DNA of 64,000 nt from Eudorina sp. 2006-703-Eu-15 (lineage: Eukaryota > Chlorophyta > Chlorophyceae > Chlamydomonadales > Volvocaceae). Each line of letters begins with the position of its first letter. Positions within the stretch are counted from its first letter, which is position 1. A model generated the notes under the pieces. That model did no database searches. It saw only the letters and a list, made by a program, of their open reading frames with translations, and was not told where the DNA came from. This document shows positions 24,061 to 35,298 of the stretch, piece by piece. The stretch lies in contig BDSI01000022.1 of the NCBI GenBank assembly GCA_003117195.1, positions 929,752 to 993,751 of the forward strand, in the 5' to 3' direction. The translations under genes were made by a program, and so were the position numbers.

Positions 24061-27000
24061 GTATGACTTCGAGCGCAGGTCCGGAAACCAATGCGACACT
24101 GCTCGGACACTGCCCACGTGAACACGGCCTCAGACAAATCGCGGCAAAGAATAATGTAGGCAAATCACTGGTCAGTCAAGCTCCAGATGGCGGAAGTTGG
24201 TATGCCACAGGAAAATGCGCAGTACGTAGCAGTTCCGCCTGCGGAAGAGGCAAGCACAATCAGAAACGTAACCAACTTCCCATTATAATATATGCTATTA
24301 TTGCGCAAAAGCGCCAGCCGCATGAACAGCCTGGCGTAGCTGTAACGTTGCTGGCAGCGATGCTTGAAGCCCAACTGGGCCCAGACATCATAACCGAGCG
24401 CGTGGAATATATAATTGTACAATTTTAAATGGGCCTATTTTTGAATGGCACAGGATGAAAGCACCATGCATTTTGTTCCAACAGGTCATTAGAGCCCTGT
24501 CGCGCGACCGCCGCACGGACACACCTCTGCCAAAAAGCTTGATAGGGGTCCCACACGTAGCCAAACAGCGAGCGCAAAAAGCAACAGCAACCGAAGAATG
24601 TCGTATCGGGCCCTCGCCTCCCAATGCGTGAACCGGGTAGATAAGGTGAGACTGGAGAATGCACCTTAGTTTGGAACAATAATGGGAAGGCTGCTGGCTC
24701 AGGGTTGCGTCACAGTTGCCCTTGTGATGAGCTTCTGAGGTCGCAACCTTCAACGTTGCCTATTTATGCAAAACTAACAATCCGCCCTCCTACGTATATC
24801 TGTATGAGACTAAAGCGACAAAGTCTTCCGTAAACCAAGGCGAAGCGTATGTCCACGCACGACAGGTGTAGTACCAAGTTATTACGACTGTAAGTTAAAG
24901 TTACGACCGTATCAAAATGCAATATCAATCAAAGCTCCGTGTGGATGAACACCGAGAACAATTTGCGTCCCCCAAAACTCGGCCTGGTGATGACCGCCTC
25001 CGAGCGTACCTGACGGCCGACACATTGGTGAGAGAGTGACTCAATTATATGGACATACAGTTCATAAATTTGGCGGTATGTATTGAAATATAACTGATTT
25101 GCAAAACGCGTACAGCTGTGAAGTTGGTTGGCCAGGGCTCCTAGTGTGCGAGCACGGATTCATATCATGGACGAAAAAATTTCAGTAACAATCCGATTTA
25201 TCCTCTATTAAATGTTGTTATTTTCATGCCGAGTTTCAACACTTGGCAAAGACAGTGCACGGTTTTCGGTTGGGGCTGTCTCATCCGAGTGCGCAATGGC
25301 GCACTACGCAAATGTACTGATGCCGCAAGGACTATAAAGTATGAGTCTCACTCGACTTTTAGTTTATTGTTAGAGACATATCAGCTCAGTCATGCTCGTA
25401 CGGACCGGCTGACGTAATTGTCTTCCTATGCCAATCACCATCGTAGTCGGCAACCGGATCAGGGGCCGTCCGCTTGCACATTGAAGCATTCAGCTCCGGC
25501 CGACCGTACCCGACCGCCGCGAGGGGTTCTTTCCTCTCCGTACTGTACTCTTGGAACAGCAATCAAGGCCGTGCCAAGTGAACGTCGTAGAATTTGTACC
25601 CGCTGTCTTTCGCCCCGTCGTCCCCAGCCCACGAGGTGCTGACGCCGAGAGCGCGCAGAGCACGCTCTGGAGTGCTCCAGAGCTACTTGCCCGTCAACAA
25701 GCTGGCAATGCACTGTTCAGCTGTCCAGCGGGCCTTCCGACCACGGCCCTGGCGATCAGGGTCAATCATCCAGGAAAGGACCGACATGCACCGCACCAGA
25801 ACGTCTTGGTAACCGAGATACCGGTTGGGAACTGGGGAATTCAGGTTGCTGTAGGTCAACGCCAGCCACCCACGCCCGGCAAAACGTCCCACAATGGAGT
25901 TGGATTGATTGCGAGTCCGCTGTTTTGGGGTTCCGTACCAGGATTACTGTTCCCAAACGGCGAACGCCCCTGCGCCCTTGCACCTGCAGCTTCCCAGACC
26001 CCTTTCGCAGTCTGGATGTAGTCTGGAAATACGGTCACAGGCAGCGCAGACTTCCAGCACAGCAATGTTTGAAACAGCAACACGAACTGGTCTGCCCGGC
26101 CCTGCATTGGAATCCGCGCGGTTGCCGCGGCGCTGCTATTTTCCCCGGAGGATCGATAGGAGTATCCCCCAACCCCACCACTACGTACGACCTCAACGTC
26201 CGCAACGACCGCATCACCCCTCCGATATATCCCCCAACCCAACCCAACCCAACCCAACTCTACCCACACTCAACACACGTACACACACGCGTAGCCTGTC
26301 CACCTATCAACCGCAACCATGGCCGATACCCGATTGTCGAGGAGCGAGCCCGCAGGCAGGTCTAACAGGCAGTCTTCACGAGGAGGACAGCACAGGACGC
26401 GTCCCCTGTCACGCAGACGAACCAGAAGCCAACCACACGCGCGAGCAACGGCAAACATCGCAGCGGCTCTTGCCACACGAGGACAGTCTGCTCCCGCTCC
26501 TGCTGCTGCTCCCGCTCTTGCTGCTGCTAAGGCTCCTGCTGCAGCTAAGGCTGCTGCCCCTGCTGTCCATCTGTGGGGCGGGGGTGCAAGGTCGATAGGC
26601 CGCCGTCCACCGCCAGCACCTGAGGGATGCGGCCACCGGGCGGGGAGCAGCAGCCCACATGCCAGGGGGTTCACAAGGTGGATTGGTGCAGCGCGGGACG
26701 AACCGGCGGCGAGGGGCTGGGCCCAGACGCGGCCCTGGGTTGCTGCCGATCCCATCCCATCACAGGAGGACATTGCACGGACGTCGGGAAGGGCTGCAAA
26801 CTCCTAGGGACCCAATTTGGCCTCCGGTTTCATTGCTGCCTTGTTCCGACTGTGTGGCACCCTTTACTTCAAATTTGCGGTACTGTATCTGGCCGGCTGG
26901 CCGGCCACAGGCATCGCCGTATGTGTTCTGTGAGGAAAGGCCCGCCGTGAACGGCAATACCACAAGCGCAGCCTGCCAGCTGCCGCACGAAGCGCCGTCC

Positions 27001-27846
27001 CCCAGCTCCTGAATCATTCGCCGACCGGTGAGATCGGGCTTGCGGGAGTCGCGAGATCTCTCGAGAGAGATCTCTGACCGTGGACGCCGCCCAGCAGGTG
27101 AGTGCTGGTGGGGCGCGCGTGCGGGTGTCGTACATCGAATCCAGTGTTGATCAAGGTTTCGCGCCGCGTGGCGGCGAGGGCCGGTTTTGTCCACAATTGC
27201 TGTGACTGCCACTCAGCCCGTCATTTGTGTGCGAGGCCCCCGCGTGATACACAAATCAGGGCGCGGCGCGCGCGAGGGTTCCGGCTTCGACCCGCCGCCT
27301 AAATGTCAACAAAAAGAGGCGTCCCATGTGCCCGTACGGATACACCGATACGATACTGGAACGAAAGCCTGCACATGTAACTCCTAGGACGCACAGGCGG
27401 ACGCCAGCGACGGCCCGACCTGGGGACATCCCCTTCACAAGGCGACGACCGGCATTCACGAGATCGTTTCATTTGCGATTTCCTTATTCTCGTTCAAATT
27501 GTTGCTCATCGCAACTTGTCCATATCCGCTACTTCCGGTTGCTCAACACCTGCGCCGCGCAGCGCGTGCGGAAGCAGCCAAACACCACGGCGTAAACGCC
27601 TAAAAGCCGATCCCCAAGGCTGGACATCAACGAGAGATTGCCGGGAGGATTGCGTGCGGACATCAGATGCGGCGGGCGCGGCCCTACGACGTCGGATGTA
27701 TGCGGGCGCATACGTCTGCTACAGGTATGTGGGCGGTGCGACACAATCCAATGACTCGCGATTCATAGGGTGATCATGTGGGATTTTTGGGCGGGGCCCC
27801 AGCGCGAAGCGCGTTCGGGGGGCCCCGCCCCCTAGGATTGCCCATG

Positions 27847-27881
<35 letters not shown>

Positions 27882-29214
27882 GGTAACGGCAAAACGTTCA
27901 TTATCCGCTAAACTAATTCGCTATGTTTGTCATATTAATTGTCCTCTATTGCAAGGTAACTTTGGTTTGGCTGAAAAAAATTCTTTGCGCACAAACGGTC
28001 AAAGTAAAGCTCCGCGGTCCCCATGGACCCGAGTCAACATCCAACCAACGCCTCTCGCGCTCATATTTGTTGCAACGGGTGCCGCGTGATGAATACTTGA
28101 ATTAGGAATGGGCGGCGCGTGCTAAATTGAACTTCGATAGTGTTCTGATGTTTGAACATAAAGATACCACCAACATCAAGATTTGCCTTTCTGTCTTGCC
28201 AGATGAATACAAATCAACAATATGTACTGAATCAAAGTTTCAAGATGCAAAGGGATAGCGTACCGAGTGCCAACGAGTTCTCCAGTTCCGATGGCCCAAA
28301 GTCCGGGTCTCACCGCGGCTTTTTCGCACCCTGTTTTTGCCTTACATTTGCTATGTAACTATTGATAGCAAACTTTAGAGGTTCACGTCTGCTGCGGGCG
28401 TGCAACTGAAGGGTTGCATGCCTGCCGACGGACCAAACAACTACAGTTTCACGGCAAAACAAGGATGCTTCAAGCTTGCTTTGTGATCATCTGCTTCACA
28501 GACGGATGTGGTAGTGCACTATCGTTACCATAGTGCCGATACGATGACCGCCGTCGCCGGCGGCGCGTACTGCAGGATGGTTTCGGGGCTGCCGACGTGT
28601 TTGGGCTTGGTGAATCTATGCACGCCGATCCCCTTTCAACATCAACGACACCCCCAATGGCAACCTTTCACTCTCTCACACTGTTGCGCGGTAATAGAGT
28701 TTTCTTTCTGAAGCAAGCGGCCTGTACGGATTATAGGGGGCCCCGCCCTTTTCCGGCTTCGAGGAAGCCGACCCCTACTTGTCTTTTTTTTCTTTTAATA
28801 TCATGTGCTTCGTGTCACGCCCTTGGCGGAAGATAACTACCCTAATTATAACTTGTACTGCCATCCAACCGCACATAAGGAACTGCAATCGCATGCACGT
28901 TTTACGCGTCAAATTATGATGAATGTTACCAGAACAAATCTGTTCTTTTGAAGTCCCTTGGTAAAAATGGCTACAAGGCGCTGCATTAGGCAGGCGTTGC
29001 CCTTGTGTGACAGCTCTAAAGCCGAATATATATTTATTAAAAATTATGTCTGGCTGTTGTTAATGCGAGGCCGCCGCCGCATGTCGACAATTCGGACACT
29101 GTCGCGGATAGGAATCACATACGGTATCAGAAACGGCTTTCGACATCGGTTGCTGGAGTTTCGTTAGACGCACACTTCTTATAGTAACAATCACCTTTAT
29201 TGAAAACTTATCAG
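24061..29214. other. Gene-poor interval; no gene firmly supported
   Basis: It lies between the RegA-like gene and the SDR gene. It alternates AT-richer patches (about 24270-25400 and 27880-29200) with GC-rich ones. It includes GC-rich inverted sequence around 27793-27837, a (TG)n tract at 27849-27879, and a second GGGGCCCCGCCC motif near 28737. A 162-codon frame at 26319-26807 with an ATG in good context and an Ala/Lys/Pro-rich middle could be a small gene, but nothing else supports it. The promoter of the RegA-like gene and the 3' UTR of the SDR gene must lie at its two ends. Confidence 0.5.
28342..28346 (-). terminator. Candidate TGTAA polyadenylation signal for the SDR gene
   Basis: This is the first TGTAA on the sense strand downstream of the stop at 29215. 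It would give a 3' UTR of about 0.87 kb. Confidence 0.35.
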
Positions 29215-32200
29215 TTAGGCGAAATCCGGCAGCGGGGCTGGGGCAAACTTGCCGGGCGTAATAGCTATTCCCGAACCTCTATGGACTGGACGCGTACGTC
29301 CTGCCCTCTGGTGTGGAAAACAACGAACATCAACGACCTGCCACTTGACAGACCGCCCGACCGCGGTTATCTTGCGGCTGACTACGGGTCGGGCTGCCTG
29401 CTTCCAGGCATGATCGGCAGCCCGTCTGCAATCCTGCCCTAGTACGACCCTGCCCAGCGGGGTGTGGGTGGATCCATTCACGCCACTCCACCCGCGCGGA
29501 AGCGGATACTGCTCGCCCGCCCTCCAGCCCCGCCTCCGAAACATTCTTTTTCACCCCGCCCCGCAACCCCCCTGGCCCCTCTTCAGATCCCCACCTGCCC
29601 CGTCACGAAGCCGCTGTCCGGCGACAGGAAGAAGGCCAGAGCCGCGGCGATGTCGTGGGGCGAGGCGAAGCGCCTCGCGGGGACCATGCTCCTTGACGCG
29701 TCTCGCACAGCCCTGAGCGTGGCGTGGCGTGGCGTGGCGTGGCGTGGCGTGGCGTGGCGTGGCGTGGCGTGGCGTGGCGTGGCGTGGCGTGGCGTGGCGT
29801 GGCGTGGCGTGGCGTGGCGTGGCGTGGCGTGGCGTGGCGTGGCGTGGCGTGGCGTGGCGTGGCGTGGCGTGGCGTGGCGTGGCGTGGCGTGGCGTGGCGT
29901 GGCGTGGGCGTGGCGTGGCGTGGCGTGGCGTGGCGTGGCGTGGCGTGGCGTGGCGTGGCGTGGCGTGGCGTGGCGTGGCGTGGCGTGGCGTGGCGTGGCG
30001 TGGCGTGGCGTGGCGTGGCGTGGCGTGCGCGTGGCGTCGCGTGGCGTCGCGTGGCGTCGCGTGGCGTCGCGTGGCGTCGCGTGGCGTCGCGTGGCGTCGC
30101 GTGGCGTCGCGTGGCGTCGCGTGGCGTCGCGTGGCGTCGCGTGGCGTCGCGTGGCGTCGCGTGGCGTCGCGTGGCGTCGCGTGGCGTCGCGTGGCGTCGC
30201 GTGGCGTCGCGTGGCGTCGCGTGGCGTCGCGTGGCGTCGCGTGGCGTCGCGTGGCGTCGCGTGGCGTCGCGTGGCGTCGCGTGGCGTCGCGTGGCGTCGC
30301 GTGGCGTCGCGTGGCGTCGCGTGGCGTCGCGTGGCGTCGCGTGGCGTCGCGTGGCGTCGCGTGGCGTCGCGTGGCGTCGCGTGGCGTCGCGTGGCGTCGC
30401 GTGGCGTCGCGTGGCGTCGCGTGGCGTCGCGTGGCGTCGCGTGGCGTCGCGTGGCGTCGCGTGGCGTCGCGTGGCGTCGCGTGGCGTCGCGTGCGTCGCG
30501 TCGCGTCGCGTCGCGTCGCGTCGCGTCGCGTCGCGTCGCGTCGCGTCGCGTCGCGTCGCGTCGCGTCGCGTCGCGTCGCGTCGCGTCGCGTCGCGTCGCG
30601 TCGCGTCGCGTCGCGTCGCGTCGCGTCGCGTCGCGTCGCGTCGCGTCGCGTCGCGTCGCGTCGCGTCGCGTCGCGTCGCGTCGCGTCGCGTCGCGTCGCG
30701 TCGCGTCGCGTCGCGTCGCGTCGCGTCGCGTCGCGTCGCGTCGCGTCGCGTCGCGTCGCGTCGCGTCGCGTGGCGTCGCGTCGCGTCGCGTGGCGTCGCG
30801 TGGCGTGGCGTGGCGTCGCGTGGCGTGGCGTGGCGTGGCGTGGCGTGGCGTCGCGTGGCGTGGCGTGGCGTGGCGTGGCGTGGCGTGGCGTGGCGTGGCG
30901 TGGCGTGGCGTGGCGTGGCGTGGCGTGGCGTGGCGTCGCGTGGCGTCGCGTGGCGTCGCGTGGCGTCGCGTGGCGTCGCGTGGCGTCGCGTGGCGTCGCG
31001 TGGCGTCGCGTGGCGTCGCGTGGCGTCGCGTGGCGTCGCGTGGCGTCGCGTGGCGTCGCGTGGCGTCGCGTGGCGTCGCGTGGCGTCGCGTGGCGTCGCG
31101 TGCGTCGCGTGGCGTCGCGTCGCGTCGCGTCGCGTCGCGTCGCGTCGCGTCGCGTCGCGTCGCGTCGCGTCGCGTCGCGTCGCGTCGCGTCGCGTCGCGT
31201 CGCGTCGCGTCGCGTCGCGTCGCGTCGCGTCGCGTCGCGTCGCGTCGCGTCGCGTCGCGTCGCGTCGCGTCGCGTGGCGTGGCGTGGCGTGGCGTGGCGT
31301 GGCGTGGCGTGCGTGGCGTGGCGTGGCGTGGCGTGGCGTGGCGTGGCGTGGCGTGGCGTGGCGTGGCGTGGCGTGGCGTGGCGTGGCGTGGCGTGGCGTG
31401 GCGTGGCGTGGCGTGGCGTGGCGTGGCGTGGCGTGGCGTGGCGTGGCGTGGCGTGGCGTGGCGTGGCGTGGCGTGGCGTGGCGTGGCGTGGCGTGGCGTG
31501 CGTGGCGTGGCGTCGCGTGGCGTCGCGTGGCGTCGCGTGGCGTGGCGTGGCGTGGCGTGGCGTGGCGTGGCGTGGCGTGGCGTCGCGTGGCGTCGCGTGG
31601 CGTCGCGTGGCGTCGCGTGGCGTCGCGTGGCGTCGCGTGGCGTCGCGTGGCGTCGCGTGGCGTCGCGTGGCGTCGCGTGGCGTCGCGTGGCGTCGCGTGG
31701 CGTCGCGTGGCGTCGCGTGGCGTCGCGTGGCGTCGCGTGGCGTCGCGTGGCGTCGCGTGGCGTCGCGTGGCGTCGCGTGGCGTCGCGTGGCGTCGCGTGG
31801 CGTGGCGTGGCGTGGCGTGGCGTGGCGTGGCGTGGCGTGGCGTGGCGTGGCGTGGCGTGGCGTGGCGTGGCGTGGCGTGGCGTGGCGTGGCGTGGCGTGG
31901 CGTGGCGTGGCGTGGCCCCCCCCGGCGGTGCCCGCGGATTGGTAACATGTACAGAAGGCGGCAGGGAGGGCCGTCCTTACATCAATGCTGTTTAGGGGAC
32001 AGGTCTCACCGGGTACCCAACGAAATATTCAACTACTATCAACTACTATTAACTACCAACTACCAGGCAGTTCGCACGTACACAGTTTTGGCTCCCGGGC
32101 GGCCTGTTGAGGGCTGCATGCGCTGCCTCCGTCGGTTCGGCTGCAACACTGAATGATACATGAATGTAACAACATTAGTTCACGTAGATATTAATAATGC

Positions 32201-35200
32201 TGTTACAGTAGGACTCTGCGGGTCATCGGTCACACACTGCATGAACGCCATCCTAACTGTTTTCATTTGTGTCATTCACTCATTCATTCATGCGCCTGAC
32301 CCCACCCCCATCCTACCCCATCCTACCCCACAATACCCCATCCTACCCCACGATACCCCACAATACCCCACAATACCCCACCGCACCCCACCTCAGTGAA
32401 CTGCTCGGTCTGGCGGGTGCGGGTGAGGCCGGGCGCCACACAGTTCACCCGGACTCCCCGGTCGGCGTACGACGCTGCGGCCGCTCTCGCCAGGCCTGAG
32501 GGCGGGAATAGACAAATGGCGGGTGTCACGCCACGGGGGCTACTCAGCCGTCAGGCCTTTGTGGGTTCTGTCTTCTGCGGCTTTCATGGCAGGCAGGGGT
32601 TTGACGAAGCGCCAATGTCCGCGCCACGTGCGCCCCCGCCCCGGCCCCCGCCCCAACCCGCGGGCCTCAGCGGGGCCTCAGCGTCATTCCCCCGGAACCG
32701 CCCTCGGGGCCGAAAACCCCTCAACCCGGAGTCCCCCGGCAGCCCCCCGGCGGCCGACCCCCTCGGCGGATGCGTGTTGCGGCGGGGCGGTGATACCCTA
32801 CACACGGACGCTGACCCCGGGTCGGGCGGCCTCCCGCGGCAAACCGGCCGCACGCTCGTCGCATCGCATCCCATCGTGGGTACGGGCCGTACGGTGCCGT
32901 ACTCTACATACACCCCTATGGCGGCTTGCGCCGTGACTCAGGGGGTCCAGGGGTCTCGCGGACTTCGCACCTTCGACGCCCGCCTTGGCGGCCGACATGG
33001 CCTCGAAGTGCGGCACACCCGTCTCCGCGACGGCCGCGGACACAAGCACCAGGGAGCCGCCGCCCGGCTGGTTGAGCAGCGCCTGGGGGGCGGGGTGGGG
33101 TGGCCGGCACCCCGCGGCGAAAGCGGGGTGGGGGTTACGGTCAGCGGGATGGGTGTAGGGATGTATGGGAGTTGCGCTGCCGGCCGAGCAAACGTCCGGT
33201 CGGGGGGGAGGCGGTGCGGTGGGGTGGGGTGCGGGGCTCCAGGGTAGTGGGCCAGTCGCGCGGGTCATAGGTTTGGGGGAGTTACGTTGAAAAAGTCCTG
33301 GAGGGAGGCCGTGGACAAGGCGGGGGGAAGGGGGCGACAGGGTGCGAGAGCTGCGGCGGCGTGTGGCCACAGCGGCCCCTCCGGGGCCCCCTCAAGTGCC
33401 GCACCACGCTTTGGCGGCGCCCAACCCCCCAGCCCCCACCCCTCCTGCAGTGCGAGGCCGACTGCCGTACAGCCTTCCTCACCTTCGTCGCGGCCTTGGT
33501 GACGTTGAAGGCTGTGACCAGGTTGACGTCCAGGGTCTGCGGGGCCGCGCGGGGAGGCATGGCCGTACACCGCCGAAGGGAAGGTGTACGAACAGGAGGA
33601 CGCCCTCAGGCGCTTGGTAACCCTCTGGTCACGCACACGGCCGCCCCACCCACGGGGTCCTCCCCCGACATCCAAACCGCTGGCGTGATTCAACCTGAAC
33701 GTTTGTTGTCGTACCACCCGTACCGTACGATCCTTAGCCGCCTACCCGGCCAAAGCCTTGCTGGCAGGCGGCCACTCCCCCCGGCCCCCGCCCCCACGCC
33801 CGAGTTGTCTTGTCTGGCACGTGGTACGTGTACCTGCTTGAAATGCTCCAGGGAGACGGTGCTGGCGGCGCCCGCCACCACGTTGCCCACACAGTTCGCC
33901 ACTCCGTCCAACCTGCCGTACTTGGACAGCACCCGCGAAACCACGTCCTCGACCTGCGGGAGCAACCAACCGCTCGCCAAGGGTCGGGCCATGTGAGTAG
34001 CGGACTTGACATCGGCATCGACAATACCAGACAATACCAGAGGAAGCTTTGGCTGCCACCACTGTTACATCCTTATTAAAACCAGAGCGTTACATATATA
34101 TCTACCGATCTCGTTGTGTCGTTGCTGCCTTGGGGTTCGGGTCGACAGGACGGCATGGCAGTCCCATCGCGCGTGCATACACATATAATTAAATAAGGAT
34201 GACAATAATAATAATAATGCGGTCCCACACGGAACTCCCGACCGCGCCGCCGATTTGCGTACGGCTGTTGGTCTGGTGCCGTACGTCCGTACCTGTTTCG
34301 GGTCCAGTGCATCGCACAGCAGCACAGCGCTGTCGCCGCCGCCGCCGCCGCCGCCGCCCCGATCCTCCGCCGTCGCCTGCAGCTTCCGCTCGTCCCGCCC
34401 GGCGAGTACGACCGTCGCGCCGCCGCCGCCGACGCCGCCGTTGCCGCCGCCCGCCGCGCCGCGGCTCAGGCGCTCCACGAGCGCGTTGCCGATGCCGCCG
34501 CTGGCCCCGAACACCAGGTACACTGCGATGTCAAGGGGGGCGCGACTGACGCTGTTCACCTCCCACACCTGCAACATCGACCTCAACGAACTGCAAGGGG
34601 TGACGTGATTCTTTCGAACCAAGGGAGGCCGCGGGACGTATGGGGGCCACGGCTGCGTGCGCTCAGTTGCTGTATGGCTCGCTGCCAGAGGCGGGCGGGC
34701 TCGGCCGGCAGATGCCCACGCCCATGCCCATGCCCATGACACGAATGCACCTTGGCGAGCGCCCGGTCGAGTGCGGGCCCTGGCCAGCCAACTTGCAGGC
34801 TGCCGCCCAACGGATCCCAAGTGGCAGGGTACGTGTGCAGCACACCGACGGAAGGTTTTTACGTACCCGGCGGACCCGTGGGTCAGTCGGCCCCGCGTGC
34901 GAGCGACGCGCGCCGCGCGTGGCGCTATGACCCACGGGTCCATCACTTCACAGCCGCGCCGCGGCGCGTGTGTTTCGCAAAGAAACACATCCGTGGCGCG
35001 TGTGCATGTTTGGACAGGTGACCCGCCCGACCCAGACCAAACCGTGTGTGTGCGGGGGGGGGTTGGGCAGATGGGCACATGCTCACGCGCGCGCGTCGAC
35101 ACCACCTGGCCGGTCGGATCCGCCGCTGCCGGAGGCGGAGGCGGAGCGCTTCTGCGGAGTCGGCGTCGGCATCGGCGTCGGCAGCTGCGACCCCTGTCGC

Positions 35201-35298
35201 TTCACGACGGAGCCCTGGGCGGAGAGTCGAACGGCGCCGCCCGCCGCCGCCGCGGAGGACAGAAGCGCCGGCGCGGCGCGGACCGCTGCGGGCAGCAT
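29215..35298 (-). CDS. Short-chain dehydrogenase/reductase-like protein lacking the catalytic Tyr
   Basis: Rossmann-fold SDR, closest in pattern to the atypical plant SDRs. Exons, in transcript order: 35298-35106, 34522-34293, 33953-33834, 33536-33483, 33082-32971, 32495-32387, 29712-29595, 29337-29215; phases agree, giving 352 residues. Residues 1-64 are Ala/Ser/Arg-rich and look like an organellar transit peptide. The nucleotide-binding motif is FGASGGIG (69-76, Phe for the usual Thr), then NCVG (161-164). Ser214 and Lys232 occupy the catalytic positions, but residue 228 is Met where Tyr of YxxxK is expected. RVNCVAPGLTRT and FVTGQ mark the C-terminal half. Intron 6 is 2674 nt and consists largely of the pentanucleotide satellite at 29717-31914. 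The exon 6 donor at 32387 was chosen because it restores both the frame and family spacing. The last exon (VVDV onward) is the least certain. Confidence 0.82.
29717..31914. repeat. 2.2-kb pentanucleotide satellite (GGCGT / CGCGT) with ordered blocks
   Basis: Uninterrupted tandem array built from only two 5-bp words. Approximate blocks: A = (GGCGT)n 29717-30026; B = (CGCGTGGCGT)n 30027-30490; C = (CGCGT)n 30491-30770; mixed 30771-30852; A 30853-30932; B 30933-31100; C 31101-31274; A 31275-31501; mostly B 31502-31800; A 31801-31914. Several block changes coincide with a 1-nt gain or loss (for example near 29906, 30027, 30491, 31101, 31311 and 31500). The plus strand contains no A at all. It lies wholly inside intron 6 of the SDR gene. 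Confidence 0.98.
34967..34990. repeat. GTGTTTC / GAAACAC palindrome in intron 1 of the SDR gene
   Basis: Short inverted repeat (TGTGTTTC, 5-nt spacer, GAAACACA), similar in sequence to the stronger palindrome at 9195-9225. Confidence 0.6.

Noticed and set aside
24061..24117. Start of the RegA-like protein at 24117
   Set aside because: The codon is GTG. The first in-frame ATG is at 24060.
27793..27837. Rho-independent-like GC hairpin as a bacterial terminator
   Set aside because: The window is eukaryotic nuclear DNA. The structure is a GC-rich inverted repeat, possibly from a small element.
29464..32156. Three plus-strand frames and one minus-strand frame of 738-843 codons with GVAWR- or ATPRH-type repeats
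   Set aside because: They are the pentanucleotide satellite read in different frames. With no A on the plus strand no stop codon can occur, so openness carries no information, and the SDR exon-intron structure shows it is intronic.
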